From NCBI GenBank assembly GCA_029215795.1, contig JARDYH010000004.1, positions 217,428,017 to 217,492,016 on the forward strand: a stretch of DNA of 64,000 nucleotides. Direction: 5' to 3'. Within the stretch, counting starts at the first letter, position 1. Each line of letters opens with the position of its first letter. This DNA comes from Anniella stebbinsi (Eukaryota; Chordata; Lepidosauria; Squamata; Anniellidae). The notes beneath the pieces were generated by a model that did not search any database, was not told the origin of the DNA, and was given only the letters and a program-made list of their open reading frames with translations. This document shows positions 36,633 through 46,620 of this stretch, piece by piece. The position numbers and the translations under genes are program-made.

Positions 36633-39075
36633 ATGCAGAAACTTCTTCATGCTTCCTATTCTGTGCTAAACTAAAACACATTTGTTGTTATTGCTGTTTT
36701 TCAGGCATCTTACCTTTTTCATAATTGACATCATGCTTTGTTATGAATGTGAACTTTTATCCTATCATGAATACTGATTTTGCTTTTTAAAAAAACTTTT
36801 CCAGTTCGATCTATTTAAGCACAATTGTTAGAAAATGTCTGGTTTTTTGAGAGCAAAAATTCATTTCTTGGGCCATCCTAAATATAAAAGATTTACAACT
36901 ATGTAGACATAATTGAGATCACTTGCCTATACTGGGGAAATTAAAGCACTAGATAAACATGCCTTTTAATAGCTGCTACTATCTGGGTATCTACTACCTA
37001 TGCATGATAATTTATTCACTCCTGTGAATAAAATATACTAATAGGCTGCAGTGTTAAACACAACAGGCTTTCGTCTGAATAAACATGTATAGGACTGCTC
37101 TTAAAATACAGATGAAACAACTCTGGAGGCAACCTTTTTTCTCTGTGTCTCACCACAGTGTCTTCAGATTGATGAGGGCCCAAGTCAGACAGACATCAAA
37201 ATACTCAACTAGATGTTGATGCGAAGCTCTTTCGTAAGGAAAAGCCTGCTAGACCAAGTCAAGCAGCTTGAGGACCCTTGACCAGAAGAATATTCCCCCT
37301 TCCTACACACAGTCTATTTCAAGTGTGTTGTGCATTTGTACTGTTGAGCAAGCCTCTTAACACTCAGGTGAACTCTGTTGGAGTGACTTTGTCATTAAGG
37401 TGCCACAAGACTCTTTGTTGGTTCTGTTGAAATATATCTTTGAGAAGCAGGGTTATTTTTAAACATAATAGCAAAGGCAACAACAACGCTGTGGGAAAGG
37501 TAGACTACTAATTAAAGCATATTAGATATCAAAAGCCTGTGTTAGCTCTAGAAAAACCTGTTTCACTGGAAGGCTGCCTGCAAATAGCTGGATTGTTTGT
37601 AGAGGTTGCTCTTCCTGCAGATAGTGTCAAACGCTTGCAAGCTATGTCGAAAACTCAGTAGAAAACCGTACCACCTTTAAAGAGCAAGTTCTTCTGTTAT
37701 AAGTGCAGCGCTTGGGCAGCATTACTTGAGAATGCAGTATTTGGGCAACGTTACTTAAGAATGTAGCACATGGACAATATTATAACAGAATGGATCTCAT
37801 CTCAGAATAGCAGGTATTCTAAGAGTGTTTAAAACTGGAGCAGATATTTTAGCATTTAAAAATGTGGTGCAAATCTTCAAAACGTGGGTGTTTTTTTTCC
37901 AGATTCCTACAATCATGCCATAGTGCCAAAACTCCAAATTAAGTTTAGAGGAGCCCGCATTCCTCTGCAAATGTATTTCACTTACACCAAAACATCTGGA
38001 GGGCCCATCAGCCCTAGCCAGCATAGCCAATGTAAGACAAAACATCTGGAGGGCCACAAATTGCTCACCTCTGATTTACACAATTAGTCTTGATGGCAGC
38101 AAAAATATGAGGAGCTGCCTTGGACTATTGGGCTCTTGATCACAGCCTTACGTTCTCCATTCAGTCTGGCAGCAACTTTCTTTGGGTTCAGACAGAAATG
38201 ATGTAACTGACAGTGCCAGGAATGGAACCTGGGACTTTATATGTGAAAAACACTTATTTGCATCGGACTTTGGATGAGGCACAGACATACTAAACTTGAT
38301 CCAAGCTGGCAAGTAAGTTCATGGCTATATGTGACTACACAACCCAATCCTATTCATGAATACTTAAAGACCCATTGAGTAGAACCTCCAACTAAGTGTG
38401 ACTAGGATGGCATCCAGTCATACTAAATCACAGTCAACCAGATGATTCTTGTTCTAACTGCCAGTTTCATGGGACTGGAGTGAAAACAAGGAGATGATAA
38501 AGAGGAAAGGAGGTAGCAGAACAGGCATGTAAGATCCATGCAAGGGCTAAAGCTATGCCGAGCAGGAGTGGGGGCGGATCTGCCTCTGCAGTAAAGACTG
38601 ACTAGGAAACCCATTCAAGCCATCCTGAGTTTTCTCCTTTCTGACAAAAGCAACGCAAAAACAAATGTGTGCAAGGGAGTAAGCTATGCAGAGCAGGCAG
38701 CCCCTTCATTCTGTCCCTCTGTCATGGGGGGCCAGGGGGGGCGGTCTGCCTCTGCATTAGACTGGCTAGTCCATTCAACCCATCCTTGGTTTTCCTCAAT
38801 TATTCTCCTTCCTGACCTGTAAAATAGGTACATGACTCTGTTTCTGCATGGTGTATCCCAATAAGCAGGATGTGGCTCTTCTAATTATGCACGCATGCAT
38901 GCAGCTTTACAAGGTGGCGTATTTCTTTTTAACAGCACTAAAATTTGCAGCCAGACTATTTTTTTTCTCCACCCCCTTTAAATAACTTGCTGTTCAGATC
39001 AAACTTCCATGACTGTTCAAACTTTGGCTAGAGTTTTGGACTACGATGGGGGAAACCTCAGGTCAAATTCAATTT
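36633..39075. other. Intergenic HELQ-HPSE, first part
   Basis: No gene. Short repeat fragments only: a diverged AATAAACATGTATAGGACTG element at about 37040-37100 and a palindromic AACATCTGGAGGGCC element at about 37985-38070. Confidence 0.6.
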
Positions 39076-39079
39076 CGGC

Positions 39080-39640
39080 CTAAAACTCCCTGGGTGAGCT
39101 TGGGCAAGCCCTTCTCTTTCCATCTCACCTAACTCATGGGGAGTAGTTATTATGAAGATAAAAATCAAAAGAAGGTGCAGTGGGGAAGAACCACCTATAC
39201 CACCCTGGAGTTCTTAGAGGAAGGAAGGGACACAAATGAAATTAGGAATTTCCTGAAAGGCCACCTTCTCCCATAGGATACTACCTGGCTCTTAAGAACT
39301 TTGGGGGTGCCCCTTCTTTTGGAACCAACGCCTTCAGAGATACATTTGTTAGCGACATGAGAGGCGGCCTTCTCGGTGGCTACTCCCAGGCTGTGGAACT
39401 CCCTACCAAAGAAGGTTAGGTTGGCTCCTTTGCTGTCCTTCTGCTGGCATGCAAAGACATTCTTATCCAGATGTGTAATAAGCAGGTCCGTTGGGCTGGG
39501 TGCTTTTTTATTCTGTTGTTGTGCTTTAATTGTGTTATAATGTATGTTTTATTATTGTTTTAATCAAGTTTTATTTATCTATAATTGTAAGCTGCTTGAA
39601 TTCCATTTTCTTGGTGGGTACAGATCAAATAAATAAATCT
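39080..39640 (+). repeat. SINE-like fragment and L2-like LINE 3' end
   Basis: 39080-39200 resembles a MIR-like core. From about 39300, GAGAGGCGGCCTTCTCGGTG and GGCTGTGGAACTCCCTACC mark the RT tail of an L2-like LINE, whose 3' UTR ends in GATCAAATAAATAAAT near 39637. Confidence 0.6.
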
Positions 39641-40528
39641 GGCTTTCGTTTTTTTATCTATAGAAACATCATTCAAGTCTGTCACTTTGTTAGGTTACAA
39701 TTACATGACCTGCAGGAAGTAGCCATTGCCAAAGCAGAGAAGAGGTGTGTGCTCACAACATTCTGGTTCTCAATAGTAAACATTCATAGGATTGCTTCAA
39801 AGCCAATCCTACCACCTCGCTCCAAAATAATTTGAGACCCCTTTATTGAGAACGCAGCTCTATAATTTGTGTACCACCAAGTCGAGCAGCTCAATAAACT
39901 ACCTGCATTTCCTAAGGAGTAGGTGAGCGACAGAGGTAAATAATCCACCACAGAACAATGTTAGACGAATATATCAGATGTATTCAATTTATATGGTGTA
40001 ATGCCAATGTCACTAATTTAAGTCTTCCTTGCTGAGCAGTGGAACCAATGATTGATTCTTAGTGCCATCAAAATATCTAATTAACACAAAGTTCTCCTAG
40101 CCTATCATCCTCTTATGTACTTATTTAAAAATATTTCTCGGCCACTTTTCTAAAAACAACCACCAGCACCCAAAGTGCTGTGGGATGGCTCACAAAAACA
40201 ACAAATCCAGTGAAATACAATATCAGTGTAACAAACTATAAAGTAACAGATAAAACCAGTTTCAGCACTGTTAAGCAGCAAAGAAAAGAAACCAGAGAAT
40301 ACTAGCAGACAGTCCTCAAGCAAAATGAAAACACACACACACACTCTTACGGACGTCATTGGTGGACAGTTACCCCTTGACCCACCTTCCCTCCTAAACA
40401 ACAATAACTGAAAGAGATGTTTCATAATTGTTTTTCATTTAGGTAGGTTTGTGATTAGTAAGCTATGCAATGAGAACCGCCTCCAGTGTGATGACAGACC
40501 GTCTCGGACATTTGTTATGGTATCTTAA
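39641..40528. other. Intergenic, little recognised
   Basis: No gene. A reverse-oriented short LINE/SINE-like tail may occupy 40115-40270. There is a short (AC)n run near 40331. Confidence 0.4.
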
Positions 40529-40745
40529 ACACATAAGAAGAGCCATGAAGAGCCAGACCAAAGGCCTATCTAGTCCCATCATCCCATCCTTCTCACACAG
40601 TGGACAGCAAAGCTGCCTGTGGGAGGCCCATAAGGAGGATATGAGCGCAACAGCACCATTCAACTCATGTTTGCCAGCAACTGGTACAGAGCCAGGATTT
40701 TGCAGTTTTGGAAGCACTAAATTAACATGTAAACCTCTTTGACCA
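40529..40745 (-). repeat. CR1-like LINE 3' portion, reverse orientation
   Basis: CATAAGAAGAGCCATGAAGA, CAGACCAAAGGCCTATCTAG and GAGCGCAACAGCACC match the element at 22613-22880. Confidence 0.7.
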
Positions 40746-40972
40746 CACAATGAGAGAGAATCATTAATCAATGATAAGGAATGACCAACGATGGGAAATC
40801 TTTTAAGATCTAGAGCAGTTTATAAATTTTGTAAATCAATCGATAGTGAAAGGAGGGTGGTGCACAGTGCAGGCAGCAATACTGCATTGCAATCTTCTCA
40901 CATTAAAACTTTTGATATAAAAGTTTGCCCTTTGGCTTGGAGATGTCACAACCAGGCTTCACAATCAAGTGA

Positions 40973-41018
40973 AATTAGGGATAAGACTTTATATGAATGC
41001 AAAGTCTTATCCCTAATT
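40973..41018. repeat. Perfect 18-bp hairpin
   Basis: Arms 40973-40990 (AATTAGGGATAAGACTTT) and 41001-41018 are exact inverse complements with a 10-nt loop. No family was recognised. Confidence 0.9.
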
Positions 41019-41084
41019 AAAACAAAGAAACTAGCACAACTAATTTCCAAACAGGATATTTTCAGCTGCGGGCAAAGAAATGAA

Positions 41085-41262
41085 GTAAGTTTTAAGAGAC
41101 TTTTAAAGTTTTGACACTCTCCCAAAAACTGAGGGCAAAGCCAGCAACTCTCTGCTTAGGACTGCCACTCTGCCCCTACTTCCCAGAACAGGGATTCTGT
41201 ATCTTTCTCAGCTGGCATGGCACGTTACCATTTGATAGGTGCGGCTTCTCCCCGTGCAGTTA
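41085..41262. repeat. Dispersed repeat shared with HPSE intron 1
   Basis: It contains GGGCAAAGCCAGCAACTCTC, GCTTAGGACTGCCAC and GTGCGGCTTCTCCCC, which occur inverted at about 46740-46900. The family is not named. Confidence 0.6.
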
Positions 41263-41525
41263 TGGGGAGATCCCGGAAATTACAGGCCAGTTAGCTTAGC
41301 ATGTGTTCTGGGTAAAACGACTGAAAGCATTATTGACGATAAAATTAATAAACATATAGAAGGACAAGCCCTGCTGAAAAAGAATCAGCAGGGCTTCTGC
41401 ATAGTGCTGTCTCACTAACCTTTTAGAGTTCTCTGAGAGTGTCAGTAAACATATGGACGGGGTAATCTGGTACACATTGTTAACTTGGACTTCCAAAAGG
41501 CTTTTTACAAAGTCCCTCCCCAAAG
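41263..41525 (+). pseudogene. LINE reverse-transcriptase fragment, + strand
   Basis: Broken frames read like a CR1-type RT: ITGQL.SL, then KHIEGQALLKKNQQGFC, HMDGV and VNLDFQKAF, with stops and shifts. It ends where a minus-strand LINE begins. Confidence 0.65.
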
Positions 41526-41529
41526 ACTC

Positions 41530-42585
41530 CTGACATAGGTCATCATACAGGATGACCAAAGCTGTTTCCGTGCCAAAACCAGGCCTGAAAACTGACTGAA
41601 ATGGATCCATCCAAGAGTGCCTGGAGCTAGCCCGCAACCATTCACTCAAGGACTTTGCCCAGGAATAGAACATTTGCTACTGTTAAGTTATTAAGATTTT
41701 CTGGGTCCAGGGAGGATTTCTTCAAGAGTGATCTCACTACCGCTTCTTTCAGGTGGCCTGGGACCATTCCCTCTTGCAGAGAGGCATTAATCACTTCCCT
41801 GGCCCAGCCGGCTGTTCCATCCCTGCTAGCTTTTATTAGCCAAGAGGGGCAAGGATCCAATACTGAGGTGGTTGCACAAACCTGTCCAAGCACCTTGTCA
41901 ACATCCTCGAGCTGTACGAACAGAAACTCATCCAAGAAAACAGGACAAGCCTGTGCTCTGGACACCTCGCTAGATTCACCTGCTATAACACTGGAGTCTA
42001 AGTCCTAGCGGATGCCAAAGATTTTATTCTGGAAGTGCCTAGAAAATATATTACAGCGGGCCTCCGATGGTTCTACCATGTCCTTGGGGCCAGCATGTAG
42101 TAGCCCCCGGATAATTCTGAAAAGCTCCACTGGGCGGCAGATTGATGATTTAATAGTGGCAGCAAAGTATTGGGTTTTTTCCACCCTCATTACCCCTGAA
42201 TATACCTTACTATAGGCACTTACCAGTGTTTGATTGCATCCACCAGGAATTCTTCTCCATCTGCACTCAAGCCAGCTCCTATTTTGTTTCATCACTCTCA
42301 GCTGTAGAGTATACCATGGAGCCTTATGAGCTCTACTCAGGAGAGGGCGCTCAGGAGCAATCGTGTCAACCACTCAGATCATTTCTGCATTCCGCAGATC
42401 AACCAGGGTTTCGACAGGAGCACCAGCTCTATCAGCCGGAAAACTCCCCAGAGCCCTTTGGAAACCATCCAGATCCATTAGTCTCCGGGGGCAGACCATT
42501 ATAAGAGATCCCCCACCCTTGCAGAGGGGAAAAGTTGATGTAAGTCTAAACCTCAGCAGGCAGTGATCTGACCATGACAAAGCGA
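41530..42585 (-). pseudogene. L2-like LINE, RT part, minus strand
   Basis: Minus-strand pieces read in order from 42580 down: SWSDHCLLRFRL (the SDH box at the end of the endonuclease domain), KAPWYTLQLRVMKQ, SRHFQNKI, VLDPCPSWLIKA, GHLKEAVVRSLLKKSSLDPE and DPFQSVFRPGFGTETALV. Several frameshifts and stops break it, so it is inactive. Its 5' continuation is at 43290-43835, separated by a later insertion. Confidence 0.8.
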
Positions 42586-42589
42586 CTGA

Positions 42590-43290
42590 TGTGAAGTCCT
42601 CTACTTTCAGATCACCATCTCCATGTCCAGTTGCAAAAACCAGACTGTGGAATGGCCTGCCAGGAGAGATCCGCCAACTTCACAGGCCTCCTCCACACGG
42701 GGCGTTTAATGAGCCTTGAAGGCTCATTATAAATTTTACCTACACACGAGCGGAGCGCAAAACGGGCGTACAGGCGCGTTATCTCCCCGATAATGCGCAT
42801 TTTCGAACGCGCGTTAAATAGCGACTTTTATTTTGCTCCGGCCGTTAAAGCGCATTTTCGCTGTGTGAACAAGCGATTATGCGCATTAACTACCTGGAAA
42901 GCGCTTTTTGGGCATCTTTTAATGCGCTCTGCCGCTTCCCGCCGCCTCCCGTGCAGAGGGATTGTGAGTAAATGCGCCTCCGCGATAATGCGCATAATCG
43001 CGGAACCAGGCGCAAAGGCGCATTCTTGTGGAGGGGGCCACAGTCTTCCAGAATTTAAGAAAGCTATAAAGACTGATCTCTCCCAGCAGTCATACCCAGT
43101 TAAGAGTTTTATTGGTATTTTTATATGTATTAATTTTACATGTTTTTAATCAGTTTTATGTACGTTATATCATTCGTGTTTGATGTTGTTCCCCACCCCG
43201 ATCCGGAGGGAGAGGCGGGTAAGAAATAAAATTATTATTATTATTATTATTATTACTATTACTATTACTATTACTGTTGTTATTATTATA
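42590..43290 (+). repeat. Inserted L2-like LINE 3' end and (TTA)n tail, itself carrying a MITE
   Basis: 42590-42685 and 43044-43230 form one L2-like 3' end in + orientation (AGACTGTGGAATGGCCTGCC, then GAATTTAAGAAAGCTATAAA). It ends in a (TTA)n run at 43231-43290 and is split by the GC-rich element 42686-43038. The whole sits inside the minus-strand LINE. Confidence 0.7.
42686..43038. mobile_element. GC-rich MITE, 353 bp, 5-bp target duplication
   Basis: The ends are GCCTCCTCCACA and its inverse TGTGGAGGGGGC, flanked by CACAG at 42681-42685 and 43039-43043. Inside are many GCGC, AATGCGCAT and TAAAGCGC motifs in both orientations. It is a relative of 29105-36228 and perhaps of 52820-53288. It is non-coding. 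Confidence 0.85.
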
Positions 43291-43835
43291 GTATGCCCTG
43301 CTACATGTGTTGGGCCGGTGGCATGTTGGGACAGTCCCATGGTTGTCATGGAGACCATGAATTCCTGAGCTGCTCCGGATAAGGTGCCCTCGGCCTGAAT
43401 GTTGACATCCCACAGAACTAACAGTCTGGGGGATCTCAGCAGTGCACCTGAGACCACCTCCGTCAGCTTACTTAGGGAGTCTGTTGAGCAGCGGGGTGGG
43501 CGGTACACCAACAGAATCCCTAATCTGTCCCGTTGGCCCAACACAAGGTGCAAACACTCCAGACCAGTAGTCACATGGACAGGGAGCCTGCAGAGGGGGA
43601 TGGAATTCCTATAGACCACAGCAACCCCCCCTCCCCGGCCCTCAGGTCTACCCTGATGCTGAACCAAATACCCCAGTGGGCATAGCTGGGAGAGACTGAC
43701 TCCTCCCTGCTCACCCACCCAGGTCTTGGTTATACATGCCAGATTGTCTGCCTCATCCACAATTAAGTTGTGAACGAGGGAGGTCTTATTACGCACCGGT
43801 CTGGCATTTAAAAGCAGCATCTGGAGGCCCGAGGG
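43290..43835 (-). pseudogene. L2-like LINE, endonuclease part, minus strand
   Basis: A minus-strand frame reads an APE-type endonuclease: LLLNARPVRNKTSLVHNLIV, ACITKTWVGEQGG, GGGVAVVYRN, GILLVYRPPR, LLVLWDVNIQAEG and GPTHVAGHT. It is cut by the insertion before the SDH motif that continues at about 42580. The usual GDxN appears as WDVN, a change at a catalytic-site position. Confidence 0.85.
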
Positions 43836-44389
43836 CCGGCTGATAGGGCAACCAACAAACCTGCGGTTGCAGGGAGGACTGGAACACAGCCCAGCTTGTA
43901 ACTGTTTGGGGCCACGTTCCCCTTACCTGGCAAGTCCTCCTCACAACACCATATCTCCCTCCACCATATCAGTCACTACACTGATTGGGGGGCCCTCAAG
44001 TCCCCCCACTTGGCTCTGTCTCCTTTCCTCCCTCCAGGCACATAGTTCAAGATCCACAGAAAACTAAGCAGAGGAAACAAAGGCAGGCAGGCAGGCAGGC
44101 AGCAAGCACTCCCTCTTCCCTGGGTGGTGATAGTGGTCCCTCCTCCTGCAGGCACTGGCTCTCCCTTATGCTCTTATAGATGTGTTTTGTACATGCCCAG
44201 AGGCATTCTGTTCTTTATGCTTGCCACACATATCTCTCCTAAGGCTGTGTCTCTTGGGGTGTGGGTGGGGGGATGTTCTTTTTAAGACGTGTAGGAAATT
44301 TAGAACTCTTCAGATGTGTTGGATTGAAACTCCCATCCTCCCTTTCCACGCTGGCTGGGGCTGATAGGAGTTATAGTCCAACTTTTTAT
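43836..44389. other. Intergenic, fragments only
   Basis: A (CAGG)n run at 44082-44102 and a diverged palindromic AACTCCCATC/GGAGTTATAGTCC element at about 44296-44382. No gene. Confidence 0.5.
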
Positions 44390-44830
44390 TTATTTAATTT
44401 CAATACTACCCATTAATTGAATCTCTCTGGGCAGTTTACAATTCAAACCATAAACCATACAGTACAATAACATGCAATAGACCCGTTAGTTTAAAACAGA
44501 ATAAATCCAAAAGCAAGATAAAAGCCCTGCAGCAGTACAAAGATCTAAAATGCCATTTTTAGGGCTAAAAGGCTAAATAGCCAGGGAAAATAAAAAGTTC
44601 TTCACCTGCCGTCGAAAACACCACAATGTAGGCACCAAGTGAGCCTCTCTGGGGAGCTCATTCACAGCTGGGTGCCACCACTGAAAAGGCTCCCTTCTTA
44701 GTTGCCACATCTCACTCAGTGGGGCACATGGAAAAGGGCTTCTGAGAATGCTCTTAGGGTACAGGCATGTATATATGGAAGGAGAGCATACTTTAGTAGC
44801 AGTGGAGACTGGTGGCAATGACTTTGGTGA
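44390..44830 (-). repeat. L2-like LINE 3' region, reverse orientation
   Basis: TTTTTATTTATTTAATTTCA is followed by CTCTCTGGGCAGTTTACAAT and by the complement of the RT tail (GGGGAGCTCATTCACAGCTG). Confidence 0.65.
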
Positions 44831-45989
44831 GGCTGTGAATCCACTCTGGGTTTCAGTCTGAATCAGCCTGGACTCTAAAGGAGCTTACTCTGTATGCAGG
44901 GCTGCCTTTGAAGACGGTTCGGAAACTTCAGCTGGTGCAGAATGCAGCCTCCCAAGTATTCGTAGGCGCAACTCAAAAGATACTCCAGCTAAGCGGGGGT
45001 GCACCGGGACAACGGGAGCGGTGGTTCACCCCCCACGCCCAGGGCCATGCAGAGGGGGAGGGGCAGTGGGGGCAGTTGGCCCGGGGCCCACGATTTTGAG
45101 GGGGCACTCAGATGTGGAGGTTCCCCCCAGCTTACGCTACTGCTTCTGTAGCGTAAGCGGCCCATCGAGAAGTGAAACAGCGCAGAAGCCGTCTGTCGTG
45201 AATACCACGGCCAGGCTACAAACTCCAGAGGGTCATGCCGCATGCGGGGCGGGGATATATGCACCTTGAGGTGTTGTAGGACAGGTTTAATATGAAGGTG
45301 TTATGTAGAACGGACATGTTGGTGGGCACACATCCTTGGGGCGGCCATGTTGTCCTCCTTTTTTGAAATGTGGGGGGCACACACTTCCCATCTGGCCTGG
45401 GCATATTACCAGTTCTGCCTTGCCCTGCCCACACCTCCCTAGAACTGTGAAGCTTCGCAGTTCAAGACTTGTTTTTTAAAAAATGGAGTGAGGCAGGGGC
45501 AGGCAGGTACCCGACCTGCAGTGCATGTTTGCTCATCCTCCCCTGTAAACCTTTCCCAAGCTAAGCTAGCCCTCCTCTCTTCATACAAACAGGTAGTTGC
45601 AGCAACAGCCTGGGCCCATGTGCTCCCTCCTGCTTCCTACAAAGGGCCTCCCTTCCTTCTCGCCACGGAGTTTCTTTAATTTGATTTTAGGGGAAAGCAA
45701 AGTGTGCTGTTTTAATGCAAGTGCGCAGATTCAGGTTGCCATACTATTGTATTGGGGGGGGGGGGCGGGGGTTAGATTAAATATATATTTAAAATTAACT
45801 GTAGGGGAAGGAGAACATAGGGGGCTGGACAGGAGATTTCGCAGTCGTGATACAGGTGGAGAAGATAAACCAGCGCAACAACGCACAGACGTGAAAGTGC
45901 CCAGTGCTCCACTCGCTAAGGAAATGGAGGGGGAAACCGCGGATGTAAGCCGGGGGGAAAAGTAGGTGTGATGGAGCCCCACCAGTGGA
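44831..45989. other. Intergenic before HPSE
   Basis: A short + strand LINE fragment (LPLKTVRKLQLVQNAAS) occurs at about 44895-44960. The rest is GC-rich and unassigned, with a G-run near 45757. No gene was supported. Confidence 0.5.
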
Positions 45990-46620
45990 ATCGGAGCCGC
46001 TGCCACCCCCACCCCCCCTAATTTGGGAGAGCAAGAGGTGCTTGCCGGCCCTCTCTGGGCCTTCGCGCCTCCTCCCTTGCCCACCCTCGGGGCCATCACC
46101 TGCGGGCGTGCGGCTGTAGGGTGTGCGCGCGTCGTGCCTGCTTGCCGCCGTGCGCCGCTTCCTGGGCGATCCAAGCAGAGCGCGTCTTTCTTCCCTTCCC
46201 CGGGCAGGAGGCAGGGCAGGGCTTGGGACGGAGAAATGCGCCCTCTGTCCTCCTGCCGCTGCCAGAGGCAGGCAGGCAGGCAAGAGGCAGGCAGGCAGGC
46301 GGCGCCGCCCTCCGGAGCCGCTCCATCCCAGCTACCCAAGCCCCGGCGCCTTGAGTCAGAAAGATGCTGCTGCTGCTGCTGCCGCTGCTTTTCGGCTGGG
46401 CTCTGCTGCCCCGGAGTTGCCTGGCCGAGCGGGCTGCCCAAGCCGATGGGGCAGTGCTGACCTTCCCGCGGTTGTCAAACCAGCCGGTCCTGGAGGTCAA
46501 CCCGTTTTTCCTGTCTATCACCATCGACGCCAGCTTGGCCACGGACCCCAGATACATCACCTTCCTGGGGTAGGTAGCCTCGCCGGGCGGCAGGGTTCTT
46601 TCCACCCCACTCCCCCTTCC
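45990..46620. promoter_or_regulatory. HPSE: CpG-rich region over HPSE start
   Basis: GC-rich with many CpG dinucleotides, in contrast to the flanks, and covering HPSE exon 1. It is a likely CpG-island promoter. No TATA box was seen near the start codon. The extent was judged by eye. Confidence 0.6.
46364..46569 (+). CDS. HPSE: HPSE exon 1 (signal peptide, start codon)
   Basis: ATG at 46364 has A at -3 and an in-frame TGA 12 nt upstream, which fixes the start. A Leu-rich signal peptide [19 protein letters not shown] is probably cut after SCLA. It then reads [20 protein letters not shown], the start of the 8-kDa subunit. The exon ends at phase 2, donor GTAGGT. The Leu run is encoded by a short CTG repeat. 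Confidence 0.95.

Larger units (their letters stand above)
29105..36228. mobile_element. GC-rich inverted-repeat transposon interrupted by DIRS copy 2
   Basis: The ends are GCTCCCTCTACA and its inverse TGTAGAGGGAGC, flanked by a 5-bp direct repeat CAAAG at 29100-29104 and 36229-36233. The left arm (29105-29330) and the right arm (30150-30274 plus 36170-36228) resemble the 353-bp element at 42686-43038, both rich in GCGC and AATGCGCAT motifs. About 820 bp of unrelated sequence lies between the arms. DIRS copy 2 later split the right arm. No transposase was found, so it is non-autonomous. Confidence 0.8.

Noticed and set aside
45731..46441. 236-codon minus-strand frame over the HPSE promoter
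   Set aside because: A GC-rich region with few stop codons; composition is low-complexity and it overlaps HPSE exon 1 antisense. No recognised domain.
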